From: Peribacillus simplex
GTDB lineage: Bacteria; Bacillota; Bacilli; Bacillales; DSM-1321
NCBI RefSeq assembly: GCF_900156045.1
Contig: NZ_FTMX01000001.1
Coordinates: 1,178,001 to 1,242,000 of the forward strand
Direction: 5' to 3'
DNA length: 64,000 nt
Position numbers and translations under genes: made by a program. Position 1 is the stretch's first letter, and each line of letters begins with the position of its first letter. Below, in pieces: positions 35,948-44,733 of the stretch. The notes under the pieces were generated by a model that was not told the origin of the DNA, ran no database searches, and worked only from the letters and a program-made list of their open reading frames with translations.

Positions 35948-36277
35948 ATGTCAACTGAAATGAACAATAATGAAATGGAAATTTTTGAAATAATATCACA
36001 TAGTGGAAATGCAAGAGGTTTAGCATTCGACGCACTGAAAGAAGCGGAAGAATTCAATTTTGAAAAGGCAGAGGATCTAATTAAACAGGGTCAGGAGGAA
36101 TTGAATTTGGCCCATAAAACACAAACCAAACTGATTCAAGCAGAATTGAATGGAGTTCCAAGTGAGAAAACATTATTAATGATTCATGCTCAGGATCACT
36201 TGATGACGGCAATGAGTGAACAAAAGCTAATTGAACATATGATTCGCATTGTAAAAAAACTAGCTCCACAACAGTAA
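35948..36277 (+). CDS. PTS lactose/cellobiose-family EIIA component
   Basis: A 109-residue soluble phosphocarrier with a helical bundle fold. LMIHAQDHLMTAM carries phospho-His 80 and metal-binding Asp 83, equivalent to His 78 and Asp 81 of the lactococcal IIA-Lac. ATG is preceded by AGGAGTG. It completes the IIA-IIB-IIC set although the genes are split by the small membrane protein and GH4 gene. Confidence 0.93.
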   Translation: MSTEMNNNEMEIFEIISHSGNARGLAFDALKEAEEFNFEKAEDLIKQGQEELNLAHKTQTKLIQAELNGVPSEKTLLMIHAQDHLMTAMSEQKLIEHMIRIVKKLAPQQ

Positions 36278-36292
36278 AGAGGTGATTAAATA

Positions 36293-37378
36293 ATGGGTAA
36301 ACTCGGTATATCTATCTATCCAGAGCATTCAACCGTTGAAAAAGACATGGAATACATTGCACTTGCACATAAATATGGATTCAAAAAGATCTTTACTTGC
36401 TTGTTATCTGTCGAAGGTGACAAAGAGAAGATTTTAAAGGAATTTAAAGAATCGATTCATTATGCCAATCAATTGAATATGGAAGTGATGGTCGATATTG
36501 CTCCCCGAGTATTCGGTTCGTTAGGCATTTCTTATAATGACTTATCGTTTTTTGCAGAATTAGGTGCGTATGGAATCAGGCTGGACGTAGGCTTTACAGG
36601 TAACGAAGAGTCGATCATGACACATAATCCATATGGTCTCAAAATTGAGATAAATATGAGCAATGCAACAAAATATTTAGAAAATATTATCGATTACAAA
36701 CCAAATAAAGAGAATTTAGTCGGATCGCATAATTTCTATCCCCATCGCTATGCAGGATTGAGCTATCCTCATTTTATAAAATGCTGTGAGTCATTCAAAA
36801 AGCATAATATCCGCACGGCAGCTTTCATAAGCTCACATGCAGCAACATACGGACCTTGGCCTATAATGGAAGGATTATGTACATTGGAAATGCACCGGGA
36901 ATTGCCCATTACGACACAAGCGAAACACTTGTATGCGACAGGGTTGATTGATGATGTAATTATTGCAAATGCCTACGCATCTGAAGATGAATTGAAGCAG
37001 CTTAGCCTGTTAAACAGCGGTCTGTTAACATTTAATGTTAACCTTCATGAAACCATTACAGCTTTAGAGAAAAAAATAGTATTGGAAGAATTCCATTTTT
37101 ACCGTGGAGATGTTTCCGATTATCTAATTCGCTCGACTCAATCACGCGTGAAATATAAGGGCGAAGAATTTAAACCAACATATACGCCTGATATTAGACG
37201 CGGTGATATTTTAATTGAAAATGAGCTCTATGGACAATATAAAGGGGAATTGCAGATTGCATTGAAGGAAATGAAGAATTCGGGGAAAACAAATGTAGTT
37301 GGCCGAATAGCGGAAGAGGAAATTTTTCTCCTCGATTATTTGGAACCATGGGGGAAATTCCAATTCAATGTTAATTGA
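36293..37378 (+). CDS. mupG: MupG-type 6-phospho-N-acetylmuramidase (DUF871)
   Basis: A 361-residue DUF871/MupG family protein. The N-terminal TIM-barrel (MGKLGISIYPEHSTVEKDMEYIALAHKYGFKKIFTCL) and C-terminal cyclophilin-like domain (ITALEKKIVLEEFHFYRGD onward) match MupG of Staphylococcus aureus, which cleaves MurNAc-6-phosphate-GlcNAc. Family-conserved acidic residues in LDVGFTGNEES and DYKPNKENLVGSHNFYPHRYAG are present. It starts 15 bp after the IIA gene. It should release MurNAc-6-phosphate for MurQ after import of the phosphorylated disaccharide. Confidence 0.85.
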   Translation: MGKLGISIYPEHSTVEKDMEYIALAHKYGFKKIFTCLLSVEGDKEKILKEFKESIHYANQLNMEVMVDIAPRVFGSLGISYNDLSFFAELGAYGIRLDVGFTGNEESIMTHNPYGLKIEINMSNATKYLENIIDYKPNKENLVGSHNFYPHRYAGLSYPHFIKCCESFKKHNIRTAAFISSHAATYGPWPIMEGLCTLEMHRELPITTQAKHLYATGLIDDVIIANAYASEDELKQLSLLNSGLLTFNVNLHETITALEKKIVLEEFHFYRGDVSDYLIRSTQSRVKYKGEEFKPTYTPDIRRGDILIENELYGQYKGELQIALKEMKNSGKTNVVGRIAEEEIFLLDYLEPWGKFQFNVN

Positions 37379-37388
37379 TGATCTTCAG

Positions 37389-37418
37389 GGAAGGAAAGGT
37401 GATATTCCTTCCTTTTTT
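37389..37418 (+). terminator. Hairpin with T6 after mupG
   Basis: GGAAGGAA pairs with TTCCTTCC, then TTTTTT. The kinase gene begins 20 bp later, so it may be a partial terminator. Confidence 0.7.
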
Positions 37419-37436
37419 ACTGAATAGGAGAATGAT

Positions 37437-38333
37437 ATGAATTATATTATCGGTGTTGACGGCGGTGGCACTAAAACTGAAGCAGTGGCTTATGATTTAG
37501 AGGGAAATAAAATAAGTGAAGGCAAAGCGGGGTATGGTAACCTGCTTATAAATGAAAAACAAGCCATCGCTAACATTATACAGGCAATTGAACAATGCAT
37601 AACGCCTATTGATAAAGGAAGTTGCCATTACATTTGCTTAGGTTTAGCCGGGTATGGAGGAGTTGAAAATCCGCAGGGCATAAAACGTGCATTAAGCAGG
37701 GCATTTAATGCCCCGTTCACGATTGTAAATGATGGAATTATCGCTCATGCTGCTTTACTAAAAGGAAATGATGGCATTTTGACCATATCCGGAACTGGAT
37801 CTGTAAGTATCGGCATCCATAAAGGTATCGAGAAATCGGCTGGTGGCTGGGGACACATTCTTGGGGATGAAGGAAGTGGCTACTGGATCGCCATGCAGGC
37901 TTTTATAAAAATGACGAAAGAAGAGGATGAGGGATATGAATATAGCCATTTAACCGAGACAATACTTAAAAAACTTGGCTATCATAGTGTAATGCAACTG
38001 AAGAAATTCATTTATTCCGCCACGAAATCCGAGATTGCCGCGTTTGTTCCCCTAATTGTCCAACATGCGGAGAAGGGCGATGGTTTCTCGCAAGATATTC
38101 TGAATCAGGCCGGGTACCACCTTTCAAAACAAACGCTTGAGGTTATCAAGAAGTTAAAGTTAAGCGAGAATGTTACAATTGCAATAAAAGGTAGCATATT
38201 GACAAATATACCATTGGTGCAAAGCTCTTTCATTAATCATATTAAACTTGAAAAACTAAATGTGAAATTTGTTTTGGATGACGTATCAGCTACCTTGGGT
38301 TGTTACTACATAGCAATGAAGCAGTTAAAGTAA
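37437..38333 (+). CDS. BadF/BcrA-family N-acetyl amino-sugar kinase
   Basis: A 298-residue ASKHA-fold kinase. YIIGVDGGGTKTEAVAYD (3-20) binds phosphate, NDGIIAHAAL and ISGTGSVSIGI are later nucleotide loops, and GGWGHILGDEGSGYWI is the family hallmark. Relatives are GlcNAc kinases and the MurNAc/GlcNAc kinase MurK of clostridia. After MupG cleavage, free GlcNAc would need such a kinase, so GlcNAc kinase is the best guess. Start ATG with TAGGAG. Confidence 0.83.
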   Translation: MNYIIGVDGGGTKTEAVAYDLEGNKISEGKAGYGNLLINEKQAIANIIQAIEQCITPIDKGSCHYICLGLAGYGGVENPQGIKRALSRAFNAPFTIVNDGIIAHAALLKGNDGILTISGTGSVSIGIHKGIEKSAGGWGHILGDEGSGYWIAMQAFIKMTKEEDEGYEYSHLTETILKKLGYHSVMQLKKFIYSATKSEIAAFVPLIVQHAEKGDGFSQDILNQAGYHLSKQTLEVIKKLKLSENVTIAIKGSILTNIPLVQSSFINHIKLEKLNVKFVLDDVSATLGCYYIAMKQLK

Positions 38334-38358
38334 GCAAAGATCAAGGAGAGTAAACCAT

Positions 38359-39225
38359 ATGCACGTTGAAAATATTTTATTGAGAATTGAAAGTTTATTG
38401 AACCAGTTGCCTAATTCAGAAAGGAAAATTGCCCAATATATCTTAGAAAATCCACAAGATATTATAAGAATGACGATACATGAATTAGCTGACCATGCCA
38501 ATGCTAGCAGTTCTGCAGTAACGAGATTCTGCCATTCTATAAAAGTTAACAGTTTTTCAGAACTGAAGGTATCCCTATCATCACTGATTTCCCAACCGGA
38601 GAAAAAGGGTTTCCATGACATTGAGCCTAATGAAACAATAGCGTCCATTAAAAATAAAATAGTGTCCAACTCTGTCCAAGCTATACAGGAAACGGCGCAT
38701 TATTTGGATGAGACCGTTCTTGACAATATCATTGAAACCATGAGAAGTGCAGATGTGATTTATGTCTATGGATTAGGGGCTTCATGGCTTGTTGCTGAAG
38801 ATATTACACAGAAATGGTTACGGTTAGGAAAGATTGTAAGTGCCAATCAAGACCCGCATATTACGGCCACAGCACTCGCTGCATCATCAAAGAACACCGT
38901 TTTTTTCTGTATTTCCAATAGTGGCGAAACTGAAGAAATTCTGGAACTAGTTGATATCGCTAAAGCATATGGAATTAAAACAATTGGTTTATCACGTTTG
39001 GGGAACAATGGGCTAACTAAAAAAGTTGATATGTCCCTAAATCATGTACGTGCTCCTGAGGCAAAATTCCGAAGTGCTGCAACAAGTTCGCTTTTTGCAC
39101 AATTTCTAACGGTCAGCATTATTTTCTATGCGTACGTTTCAAAATTCTATGATGAAAATAAAAATGAAATTGAACGTTCAAGGGAATCGGTATTGAAATT
39201 CACAAAAAGGAATTTGGATACTTAA
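38359..39225 (+). CDS. MurR/RpiR family transcriptional regulator
   Basis: A 288-residue regulator with an N-terminal HTH_6 domain (ERKIAQYILENPQDIIRMTIHELADHANASSSAVTRFCHSI, about 21-61) and a C-terminal SIS sugar-phosphate domain (about 125-255, YVYGLGASWLVAED and CISNSGETEEI). MurR homologues sense MurNAc-6-phosphate. As the cluster encodes MurQ, this is probably its MurNAc-6-phosphate-responsive repressor, and the paired palindromes at 31434-31480 are candidate operators. It follows the kinase by 25 bp after AAGGAGAG. Confidence 0.87.
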   Translation: MHVENILLRIESLLNQLPNSERKIAQYILENPQDIIRMTIHELADHANASSSAVTRFCHSIKVNSFSELKVSLSSLISQPEKKGFHDIEPNETIASIKNKIVSNSVQAIQETAHYLDETVLDNIIETMRSADVIYVYGLGASWLVAEDITQKWLRLGKIVSANQDPHITATALAASSKNTVFFCISNSGETEEILELVDIAKAYGIKTIGLSRLGNNGLTKKVDMSLNHVRAPEAKFRSAATSSLFAQFLTVSIIFYAYVSKFYDENKNEIERSRESVLKFTKRNLDT

Positions 39226-39354
39226 ATGTGGGTCTTCACCTTATCGTGTTTATTAGCATGGATAGGGTTCATCGAACGGAATTTTAGCTTGAGATGTTTC
39301 CGAACAGGATGCCTTGTAAAATTTACATCACGATGAAAGGAAGATGTACGCTAA

Positions 39355-40092
39355 ATGATCCAAAAGAATTCCCCGAGTCCCATTTATCATCAACTTGAAG
39401 AGGAGATTAAAGGAGCGATTCAAAGTCTTGAATTGGTGCCAGGAGAGATGATTCCTTCAGAAAAAGAATACACTGAAAAATATGGAATAAGCAGGATGAC
39501 GGTGAGACAGGCCATTTCTAACCTCGTAAATGGCGGTTATTTATACAGGCAGCGCGGAAAAGGAACATTCGTTGCCCAACAAATATTGAAGCAACCCTTG
39601 CAAGGATTAACAAACTTTTCAGAGGATATGATATCAAGAGGACTTAAACCAAGTACAAAAGTCATCAGTTTTACAGAGGTCAATGCTGATCATGAACTTG
39701 CTGCAAAGCTTGAGGTTGAAGAAGGAACTCCTATTTTCGAACTGGAACGTGTAAGGCTTGCTGATCTGTTGCCGATGGCATATGAAAGGCTATACATCTC
39801 AAAAGATCTTGCCCCAGATCTAACGGAAGAAATGGCCGTGAGTTCCATACATGACTATGTTAAAAAAAACTTCGGCTTAAAAATCCAGCATGGCAGACAG
39901 GTAATTGAAGCCTCCATCGCTCAAAAAAAAGAGGCGGAAATGCTCGAGGTAGTCGAAGGTTCACCTATATTGCTGATAGAACGAAGAATTATCCTGGATA
40001 CCAATCGACCCCTTGGGGTTGTCAGAGCTGTCTACCGTGCAGATCGATATAAATTCAGAATTAATTTGGAGCGTATATCATCAGTAATATAA
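39355..40092 (+). CDS. GntR family (HutC/UTRA) transcriptional regulator
   Basis: A 245-residue regulator: N-terminal winged HTH (SPIYHQLEEEIKGAIQSLELVPGEMIPSEKEYTEKYGISRMTVRQAISNLV) and a C-terminal UTRA effector domain from about residue 85. This is the NagR/YvoA arrangement; those proteins sense GlcN-6P or GlcNAc-6P. It lies 130 bp after the RpiR-type gene and before a terminator, so it may be the GlcNAc-6-phosphate sensor of the cluster, giving two sugar-phosphate inputs. The effector is inferred. Confidence 0.86.
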   Translation: MIQKNSPSPIYHQLEEEIKGAIQSLELVPGEMIPSEKEYTEKYGISRMTVRQAISNLVNGGYLYRQRGKGTFVAQQILKQPLQGLTNFSEDMISRGLKPSTKVISFTEVNADHELAAKLEVEEGTPIFELERVRLADLLPMAYERLYISKDLAPDLTEEMAVSSIHDYVKKNFGLKIQHGRQVIEASIAQKKEAEMLEVVEGSPILLIERRIILDTNRPLGVVRAVYRADRYKFRINLERISSVI

Positions 40093-40145
40093 AACAGAAT
40101 CCTACTCTCTAATAATAATTGCAAATTGACTTATCTGGATAATTT

Positions 40146-40179
40146 AAACCCCTTGCCCAATATGGACAAGGGGTTTTTT
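40146..40179 (+). terminator. Terminator at the end of the amino-sugar cluster
   Basis: AAACCCCTTG pairs with CAAGGGGTTT around an 11-base loop, followed by TTT. Confidence 0.9.
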
Positions 40180-40267
40180 AGAAGAATATCATTTTTCAAG
40201 TTTGAGAGTTTTCTAGCACGAATAGGAAATGTGCTTTGGGGAATTAAGGAATTACAATTCCGGTACA

Positions 40268-41473
40268 TTAATATTTCGCTAAGCTTTCTGTCAATCGGTT
40301 TTCTTTCCAAATGACTGTAATGCCTAGGCCAATGACGATAATGACAGCAGCAAAAAGATAAGGGTAGTGGATGTTTACGTCAAACAGCAATCCTCCCATG
40401 GATGGCCCGGCGATATTCCCTAAGCTCGTATATGTGGAGTTCATTCCAGCAACGAATCCTTGTTCTTTCCCGGCAGCTTTTGATAAAAATGTTGTCAATG
40501 CCGGACGAAGCAGGTCAAATGCAAGGAAGATGAAGCAAGTTACCACTAGAACTGCCAAAAAGCTAGAAATCATGGTAGACGCTACCGCAAAAATGGCACC
40601 GACGATTAAGCATAATTGGATAAGCTTCTTTTCGCCGAGAATATCCACCAGTTTTCCAAACATGAATACTTGCACAACAACTCCGAAAATGGAGCTTATT
40701 GTAATGATGATTGCAATATCCTTCGGCGTGAAGCCGAATTTATGATCAGAAAATAGGCTAAAAACAGTTTCATAGGCTGATAAACCAAAAGCGAGTACAA
40801 ATACGATGATGAACGCAATAAAGTAAAGCGGGTTTAGTGATTTTTTTAAATCGCCTATAAAGTTCGTTTGCTTTATATTTGCAGAAACTTTTGCAAGCTG
40901 TTCCTTTGTCATCGGCTCTTTTAAAATGAATATTGATGAAAGGCATGCTAAAAAAGCAATGGCCGCCGCAAGGAAGAAGGGCAAGCGTATACCATATTCT
41001 GCAACAAAGCCACCGATCCCTGGTCCAATTATAAAGCCCAAGCTGATGGCGGCTGAAATATAGCCCATTGCTTTTGGCCTTTCCTGAACGGATGTAATAT
41101 CCGCAACATATGCAGTAACACCTGGCATGATAAAGGCAGCACTGATTCCGCCTAGGATCCTTGATAAATAAAACACCGATACGTTTGTCCCTATACCGAA
41201 GATTAGTTCTGAAACACCAAAAAGGAATAAGCCGATGATGATGATTTTCTTTCTGCCGTAACGGTCAACCCAACGACCTGCGAATGGAGACATAACAAGC
41301 TGTGATACCGCAAATACGGCAACAAGATAGCCCATCGTACTTCCTGATAAATGCATGATATTCATAAATGACGGCATGACGGGGATGATGAGTCCAATTC
41401 CCAGAAAAGCAATGAATATATTGCTTAGAAGAATAATTAATACCGCCTTTTGTTCTTTAATTGGTTTATTCAT
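40268..41473 (-). CDS. MFS multidrug-efflux-type transporter
   Basis: A 401-residue 12-helix major facilitator superfamily protein of the drug:H+ antiporter-1 type (NorA/Bmr/TetA-like). Motif A GRWVDRYGRKKIII (about 65-78) and motif C GPGIGGFVAEYG (about 149-160) are visible. A TetR-family regulator is encoded 25 bp upstream in the same direction, so they form an operon controlled by an operator ahead of the regulator. Substrates are unknown. Confidence 0.87.
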   Translation of the reverse strand: MNKPIKEQKAVLIILLSNIFIAFLGIGLIIPVMPSFMNIMHLSGSTMGYLVAVFAVSQLVMSPFAGRWVDRYGRKKIIIIGLFLFGVSELIFGIGTNVSVFYLSRILGGISAAFIMPGVTAYVADITSVQERPKAMGYISAAISLGFIIGPGIGGFVAEYGIRLPFFLAAAIAFLACLSSIFILKEPMTKEQLAKVSANIKQTNFIGDLKKSLNPLYFIAFIIVFVLAFGLSAYETVFSLFSDHKFGFTPKDIAIIITISSIFGVVVQVFMFGKLVDILGEKKLIQLCLIVGAIFAVASTMISSFLAVLVVTCFIFLAFDLLRPALTTFLSKAAGKEQGFVAGMNSTYTSLGNIAGPSMGGLLFDVNIHYPYLFAAVIIVIGLGITVIWKENRLTESLAKY

Positions 41474-41498
41474 GTGTCAACACCACTTTCTTTGTGAA

Positions 41499-42080
41499 TC
41501 ATTCTTTTGAAATACCTCTCCAAAACACTTTCCAAGAGGCTGCCAATTTATCCTTCAGCCGTTTCTCATCATTGCCGTATACAAGCTCAAGCAAAATGGA
41601 ATCCACTACTCCCAAGAAAGCATAGGTTGGCGTTATGGCTGCATCTTCGACGATTAATTTGGCATTGATCCAATCCTGGAACTTACATTCCAGAATTGCC
41701 TGTACCTTTTCCTCGATATCCATGACTTCCTGCCCGATTTCTTTTTCAAGATGTGCTGGCGGAAAAAAGGACATGCGCAGCCAAAACTTTATATGCTCAT
41801 TTTTTTGGAAAAGATCTATGACCAATTGGAGGAATCCATATAAATCTTTTTCTGGATTTTTTGAATCGACTTTACTGAAATATTGGAGTTTCGAAGATAG
41901 CTCCGTCTCTTTCGCATCACGTAAAACCTGCAGAAAAAGATCATCCTTGCCTTTAAAATGGGCGTAAATGGATTGCTTTTTCATGCCCACTTCTTCTGCT
42001 ATTAGAGAAAGGGACGCTCCTTCATAACCATGAATCGTAAAAAATTTTAGAGCGGCTTCCTTAATTTCATTACTTTTCAA
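41499..42080 (-). CDS. TetR/AcrR family transcriptional regulator
   Basis: A 193-residue repressor. N-terminal HTH: KEAALKFFTIHGYEGASLSLIAEEVGMKKQSIYAHFKGKDDLF (7-49). The C-terminal ligand domain is all-helical. I chose the TTG at 42080, six bases after GAGGTG, over the GTG at 42089 which sits inside that ribosome site. It precedes the MFS pump and presumably represses both genes through the palindrome ahead of it. Confidence 0.86.
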   Translation of the reverse strand: MKSNEIKEAALKFFTIHGYEGASLSLIAEEVGMKKQSIYAHFKGKDDLFLQVLRDAKETELSSKLQYFSKVDSKNPEKDLYGFLQLVIDLFQKNEHIKFWLRMSFFPPAHLEKEIGQEVMDIEEKVQAILECKFQDWINAKLIVEDAAITPTYAFLGVVDSILLELVYGNDEKRLKDKLAASWKVFWRGISKE

Positions 42081-42100
42081 TAATATCACCTCATAATTTA

Positions 42101-42146
42101 ACGAACGTTCGTCAGTTATAATAGCAAATTAAATAAATATATGCAA
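42101..42146 (-). promoter_or_regulatory. Promoter and palindromic operator of the TetR-MFS operon
   Basis: On the minus strand TTGCAT (42146-42141), a 17-bp spacer and TATTAT (42123-42118) form a sigma-A promoter. The 12-bp palindrome ACGAACGTTCGT at 42101-42112 begins just after the -10, a normal position for a TetR-type autorepressor. Confidence 0.75.
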
Positions 42147-42312
42147 GCGAAAAAGTCTATAAAAGGTATTATGCCCGAAATCATTCATAATTAGGGCGAT
42201 ATATTTGAAAAGGACAATATTGTTGTTTCCAGCAATAGATATGCACTCAATGCTATTCACTAAATTCCCGCATATAATTCATATGGATAATAAAGAGACA
42301 GGTGGGATGTAG

Positions 42313-43245
42313 TTGGGAACGAATGACGTCAGAAAAGTGATCCATTACTATTACACAAAAATACAAGAAACGAATGACCCCTATTATTGGTACTGTTTGG
42401 CTGAGACTCAAAGTAGGGCCGGTTTAACAAGTGAAGCGATGCAAACGATTGATAACGCCTTGTCGTTTCCAAATCCTTATCCTTCAAAGCAGGAGCTGCT
42501 AGACATGCAATTGAGCCTTCAATCTGCTCTTGCAAGGGAAATGAACTTGTACAGAACAGTCACTGTGACCTCAAAGCAAGGCGATATTGATGGGGACGGG
42601 ATAAAGGACAATGTTTTTCTTACCGCAAACAAAACCCCTGATAGCCCCTTTTGGAGGAATGTAACTTTGGTTATCCAAAATGGGAGGACTAATAAATATG
42701 AACAATTTCCCATGAAAAATAACGCAGGATATAATCCGACCCTTTTTCTTGGTGATTTTACAGGTAACAAAGGGGATGACATTTTAGTGGTCATTGATAC
42801 AGGAGGAAGCGGTGGTTCCATTTATGCGTATGTTTTTTCATATCTTAACGGTCAACTCATGACCATTTTTAATTCAGACGCATTCAATGAAACCTATAAA
42901 TACGCTGTTAATTATGAAAACCAATACAAAGCAAAGGTGAACAGTTATTATCTAAAAGAAAGGTACATTCTTGACCTTACTTATAAGGATAAGGAATATT
43001 TATCTGAAATTTATAACAAGGATGGTGAATTGAAGGCGCCGATAGAAGGATGGGTCAATCCTTTATCAGGTTTATATCCGGTTGATTACAATAGGGATGG
43101 CATATATGAGCTCGAAGCATATCAGAGGATCGCGGGGAGGTACAATGCCGACTCACTGGGATTTGTACAGACTGTTTTGAAATGGAACGGGCTAGCGTTT
43201 GCTCCTGACAGGCAGAATGTAGCTATTTTTGGAGGGGAAATATAG
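42313..43245 (+). CDS. Protein with FG-GAP/VCBS-like region, function unknown
   Basis: A 310-residue protein starting at TTG six bases after GGTGGG. The first 80 residues are helical, TPR-like (YYWYCLAETQSRAGLTSEAMQTIDNALSFPNPYPSKQELLDMQLSL). From about 90, acidic loop text such as DIDGDGIKDN, GDFTGNKGDDILVVID and VDYNRDGIYELEAY resembles calcium-binding FG-GAP repeats of a beta-propeller. Such proteins are usually exported, yet no signal peptide or anchor is visible. No function is known to me. Confidence 0.65.
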   Translation: MGTNDVRKVIHYYYTKIQETNDPYYWYCLAETQSRAGLTSEAMQTIDNALSFPNPYPSKQELLDMQLSLQSALAREMNLYRTVTVTSKQGDIDGDGIKDNVFLTANKTPDSPFWRNVTLVIQNGRTNKYEQFPMKNNAGYNPTLFLGDFTGNKGDDILVVIDTGGSGGSIYAYVFSYLNGQLMTIFNSDAFNETYKYAVNYENQYKAKVNSYYLKERYILDLTYKDKEYLSEIYNKDGELKAPIEGWVNPLSGLYPVDYNRDGIYELEAYQRIAGRYNADSLGFVQTVLKWNGLAFAPDRQNVAIFGGEI

Positions 43246-43431
43246 CACTTTGGAATGGAATGTTCATGAACAAGGTACGGGCGAAATCTTCGCCCAAAAG
43301 AAACCGGTAAATATTCTTGGCAATTGTTCAGCGATTGTGTACATTTACGAAGATAATTGAACCGGCTAAGCGGACGTACTGGTTTCTTCACATCATCTAC
43401 GATTCCGAGTGAGTAATGCGAGTAGGAATGT

Positions 43432-44052
43432 TTAGTAGGCAATACCTACTCGTGATTTTAAATAATCACTACTTTTTATTTGGCTAAATGCAAATTCTGC
43501 TGTATCCGGCACGGATATTTCAACCCCATTCTCCGGTAAAAAGTCACCTTCCACACGATATGTACCAACACTTTCTCCATCCGGCAAATATGTAGGACAG
43601 ACAATAGTCCATTGAAGGTTTGATTGTTTAAGCATTTCGTAAACTTTATGATGTTCTTTCGCTGCACGGGTAGACCTCTGCTTAGATTCACGTGACTGAT
43701 AACGCAGAGTATTCGGGGTTGTTCTACTTTGCAGGATACCTGCTGTTCCAATGGTAATAATTCGTTGGATACCTTCGTTTTCCATTGCTTCAATAATTAG
43801 TGGCATACTTTCTGATAAAGTGGTTGTCCCATCAGTATTCAGTGCACTAAAAACTACATCAATCCCATGCATGGCACGTACGATATCATCTTTATTTAAA
43901 ACATTACCTTGAATAATGGTTAAATTGGCATTGTTCATTCCAAACTTTCCTGGAGTGCGAACCAAAACTGAAACATGATGTCTGTCTTGGAGACTATAAG
44001 TAACTAATTGCCCCCCAACTCGTCCAGTTGCACCCAAAATTAAAATATTCAA
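43432..44052 (-). CDS. NAD(P)H-binding SDR-type oxidoreductase
   Basis: A 206-residue atypical short-chain dehydrogenase/NmrA-like protein. LNILILGATGRVGGQLV is the Rossmann GxTGxxG motif at the N-terminus; the usual Tyr-x3-Lys appears to be replaced, as in other atypical members. Start TTG at 44052 lies eight bases after AAAGGAGG; the ATG at 44079 is upstream of that site. Similar proteins act as NADPH sensors or flavin reductases; no specific reaction is inferred. Confidence 0.75.
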   Translation of the reverse strand: MNILILGATGRVGGQLVTYSLQDRHHVSVLVRTPGKFGMNNANLTIIQGNVLNKDDIVRAMHGIDVVFSALNTDGTTTLSESMPLIIEAMENEGIQRIITIGTAGILQSRTTPNTLRYQSRESKQRSTRAAKEHHKVYEMLKQSNLQWTIVCPTYLPDGESVGTYRVEGDFLPENGVEISVPDTAEFAFSQIKSSDYLKSRVGIAY

Positions 44053-44198
44053 GAAACGAACCTCCTTTTGCGAATACAATCATTCCACTAACATTATATC
44101 GTCATTTTCAACAAATGGGAGCTTTAGTGCATTAAGACATCATAATTCAACGCTTGCTTGCGGTACCCCAAGAAGAAAAACGTTCGTGATAAGAAACA

Positions 44199-44233
44199 AA
44201 ATGGGCCTCTCAAAGCTTCATGAGTGGCCCATT
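44199..44233 (-). terminator. Hairpin after the 58-residue gene
   Basis: AAATGGGCC pairs with GGCCCATTT, with an inner CTCA/TGAG. On the minus strand it is followed by a T-rich stretch. Confidence 0.6.
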
Positions 44234-44297
44234 TGAATTAGAAAGAAAATATATAAACGCTCCTAAAAACAAGACAATCTCGACCACAATTCCTCGT

Positions 44298-44474
44298 CTA
44301 ATAACCTTGTCCTTCTTTCGATTTTAGAAAAGAGTCAACTGATTCATCTAATAATTTTTCCCGATTAGGATCTTCATTGACATCTGTATCCACTTCCATT
44401 ACTTCTTTAGTTAATTGACTAACCTGACTTTTATGTTGCGCTGGATTATGGTTATTATTTTTTTGGTTTGTCAT
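44298..44474 (-). CDS. Small hydrophilic protein of unknown function
   Basis: A 58-residue open frame with a good AAGGAG site seven to eight bases before its ATG. It begins MTNQKNNNHNPAQHKSQVSQ, continues with acidic residues (VMEVDTDVNEDPNREKLLDE) and ends SKEGQGY. It is very polar, without cysteines or hydrophobic core, so it may be unstructured. I recognise no family, but the ribosome site, codon use and a downstream terminator support a real gene. Confidence 0.6.
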   Translation of the reverse strand: MTNQKNNNHNPAQHKSQVSQLTKEVMEVDTDVNEDPNREKLLDESVDSFLKSKEGQGY

Positions 44475-44733
44475 ATAAGCTCCTTCTTTAACAGATATTT
44501 TCTCTTTAGTATGAACAATTGACCCAATATGAAATCCAATAATTTCAGCTTGTGTTGTCTTGATGGAGGGGGAATTAGTATACAGGATTTACTTTGGGTA
44601 TTATTGACTGAATATTATAAATATTGTAATATTCAATTTGTGGGAGTGGTATCTGAAACTATATTTTATATACAAAACAAGTGGTGTATTCTTCCATGTA
44701 TTTAGGGAAATAATCTGACAGGGGGTTTTTGTT

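Noticed and set aside
43279..43295. Hairpin GGGCGAA/TTCGCCC after the FG-GAP-like gene
   Set aside because: Short loop but no T run on either strand, so not called a terminator.
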